Below are positions 4,257 to 5,599 of a stretch of 5,599 bases of DNA, in pieces (position 1 is the stretch's first letter; every line of letters starts with the position of its first letter). Made by a program: the position numbers and the translations under genes. The stretch is from NCBI GenBank assembly GCA_934615235.1, contig CAKTTL010000145.1, positions 1 through 5,599 on the forward strand. The letters run 5' to 3'. Source of the stretch: an uncultured Clostridia bacterium (GTDB lineage: Bacteria; Bacillota; Clostridia; Christensenellales; Aristaeellaceae). Below the pieces are notes generated by a model that saw only the letters and a list, made by a program, of their open reading frames with translations, searched no databases and was not told where the DNA came from.

Positions 4257-5599
4257 TCAGATCACCTTATACTCTTTGAGGAGCTTTTCAATATCGGTTC
4301 CTGCGGCCTTTCCCATCAGCGCCTTGAAGGCGAGTTTCTCGAGCAGGTTCGCATCCATTTCCGTCACCTTTTTGCCGTCGCGCAGCTGAACGGTAGCGTT
4401 GAGCAGATCGCGGATATCGTATACGCTGCCCCAGACCTCCGGCACGCCGCGGTCGACATTAAGCAGCGTATACACGGCCTCCATGCCGGTGCGCATGGAA
4501 TACTCGGTCGTGAAGATGGTATCGCGCGGAGTCTCGGAAAACTGGCCGAGGAAAGCGAAGTTCACCGCGCCGTCGGGCACAACCTTCGGGCGGTCGCCGT
4601 AGGCGCGCGGCATGAAGAACGCGTCGATATACGGCATCATGCAGGGCACGGTATTGGCGCTGTGCGCCGCCAATTCCTCAATCTGCTCCTCCGGCACGCC
4701 GATATGATACAGCCACTCCATGCAGATTTCCTTGCCGGTGCACTCGCGCATCGGCTTCTTGACGAAGTCGCCGGGCTTGTCGGTGAACAGCGCGTACACC
4801 CACACCAGGCAATGATCCTTCGGCTGCTCGCGGAACTGCGGCTGGCGGTTGATCGTCCAGCTCATCAGCCAGGAGGAATCCTTCACCGTCACGATGCCGC
4901 CGGTCACGACCTTGCCGGTGAACGGATCGCGCTTGCAGATGGCCTTAATATACGGGATAATTCGCTGATCGAGCGTTTCGACGGTCGCGCTCATCCAGTT
5001 GGTCTGCTCGGGATCGTAGCAGAATTTGTCCGGATGGCCGAACGCAGGATCCTGCGCGGCAATTCTGCGCCACATATCCCAGCCGCCGCCGGGCTGAATC
5101 TCCGTGTTATACGGCGCGGGCGTATCCTGGCTGCCCATCGCGGAATTTTCCACGCAGCCGCCGTTGGTGATAAAGACGAGATCGTTTTCCGTCAGGCCGA
5201 TGCGCTCTTCCTTGCCGTCCCGGATGGTCTCGATCGACTTGGCAACCTTGCGCTCCGGCGTGCAGTCGAACAGCACGTTCTCAACTTTCACGCCGAAATG
5301 GAACTGCACTCCCGCCTTTTCAAGGTATTTCACCATCGGCAGGATCATCGATTCATACTGATTATACTTCGTAAAGCGCAGCGCCTTGAAATCCGGCAGG
5401 CCGCCGATATGGTGGATGTAGCGCTGCAGATACAGCTTCATTTCCAGCGCGCTGTGCCAGTTTTCAAAGGCGAACATCGTGCGCCAGTAGAGCCAGAAGT
5501 TGCTCTTGAACACCTCGTCGTCGAAAATGTCGGTGATGCGCTTGTCCTGCAAGTCCTCGTTGGGCGTAAGGAAGAGCTTCATGATCTCCATCGCGCCCT
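4257..5599 (-). CDS. ohyA: Oleate hydratase, C-terminal three quarters (N-terminus outside window)
   Basis: FAD-dependent fatty acid hydratase (PF06100, once called myosin-cross-reactive antigen) that adds water to the cis-9 double bond of unsaturated fatty acids such as oleate, giving 10-hydroxy acids. In bacteria it is linked to detoxifying host or dietary unsaturated fatty acids. The frame is open to the window edge, so the ATG at 5591 is internal. About 446 codons are visible of a usual 570-650; the FAD-binding GxGxxG and the catalytic Glu known from the family lie in the missing part. Counting from that Met, hallmarks are NFWLYWRTMFAFENWHS (31-47), FTKYNQYESMILP (73-85), FITNGGCVENSAMGS (140-154), MMPYIDAFFMPR (318-329) and FLGQFSETPRDTIFTTEYS (348-366). 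The C-terminal tail (about 390-444) is helical-looking and may form the membrane-associating end described for the family. It is convergent with the amidohydrolase gene. Confidence 0.96.
   Translation of the reverse strand, partial: GAMEIMKLFLTPNEDLQDKRITDIFDDEVFKSNFWLYWRTMFAFENWHSALEMKLYLQRYIHHIGGLPDFKALRFTKYNQYESMILPMVKYLEKAGVQFHFGVKVENVLFDCTPERKVAKSIETIRDGKEERIGLTENDLVFITNGGCVENSAMGSQDTPAPYNTEIQPGGGWDMWRRIAAQDPAFGHPDKFCYDPEQTNWMSATVETLDQRIIPYIKAICKRDPFTGKVVTGGIVTVKDSSWLMSWTINRQPQFREQPKDHCLVWVYALFTDKPGDFVKKPMRECTGKEICMEWLYHIGVPEEQIEELAAHSANTVPCMMPYIDAFFMPRAYGDRPKVVPDGAVNFAFLGQFSETPRDTIFTTEYSMRTGMEAVYTLLNVDRGVPEVWGSVYDIRDLLNATVQLRDGKKVTEMDANLLEKLAFKALMGKAAGTDIEKLLKEYKVI

Noticed and set aside
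5589..5591. ATG at 5591 (minus strand) as the start of oleate hydratase
   Set aside because: The frame continues to the window edge, and the family needs an N-terminal FAD-binding region that is not in the visible part.
1..5599. Search for CRISPR arrays, tRNA/rRNA genes, transposases, phage genes or toxin-antitoxin pairs
   Set aside because: No spaced direct repeats, RNA gene signatures or relevant protein motifs were seen on either strand.

Overview
The window is a GC-rich bacterial chromosome segment with strong AGGAGG-type ribosome binding sites and short intergenic gaps. The rpsB-tsf-pyrH order, a short EF-Ts, a DUF1653 protein and an oleate hydratase together suggest a Gram-positive, clostridia-like bacterium, probably gut-associated. 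The oleate hydratase and a large palindromic intergenic repeat point the same way. This placement is inferred from protein style; there is no rRNA or other decisive marker. Seven protein genes account for nearly all of the sequence, and no gene-free stretch exceeds 300 bases.

Left part (1-1927, + strand): a translation and nucleotide block. The C-terminal part of ribosomal protein S2 (rpsB, start cut off by the window edge) is followed by elongation factor Ts (tsf) and UMP kinase (pyrH). A hairpin with a T-tract lies in the short tsf-pyrH gap, just before the pyrH ribosome binding site, and could attenuate pyrH relative to rpsB-tsf. The UMP kinase keeps most catalytic residues but has changes at two conserved active-site positions. 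frr, the usual next gene in many bacteria, is absent here.

Middle part (1928-4116, + strand): a near-consensus housekeeping promoter (TTGACA, 17-nt spacer, TATACT) starts a new unit. It begins with a small DUF1653 protein, then an imperfect terminator-like hairpin. Next come a D-isomer-specific 2-hydroxyacid dehydrogenase and, 17 nt further on, a metal-dependent amidohydrolase of the PF04909 type. The last two look co-transcribed and may act on related carboxylic-acid metabolites; the substrate cannot be read from the sequence.

Right part (4117-5599): a 140-nt convergent intergenic region holds two strong inverted repeats. One is a perfect 22-bp-arm palindrome without a downstream T-tract on either strand (repeat-element-like). 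The other is an 11-bp-arm hairpin that probably terminates transcription between the converging genes. The minus strand then carries most of an oleate hydratase (fatty acid double-bond hydratase, formerly 'myosin-cross-reactive antigen'), whose N-terminus lies beyond the window.

I see no phage, CRISPR, transposase, tRNA or rRNA, and no clear evidence of a new multi-gene system. The best leads are the palindromic repeat, the altered UMP kinase site, the tsf-pyrH hairpin and the dehydrogenase-amidohydrolase pair.
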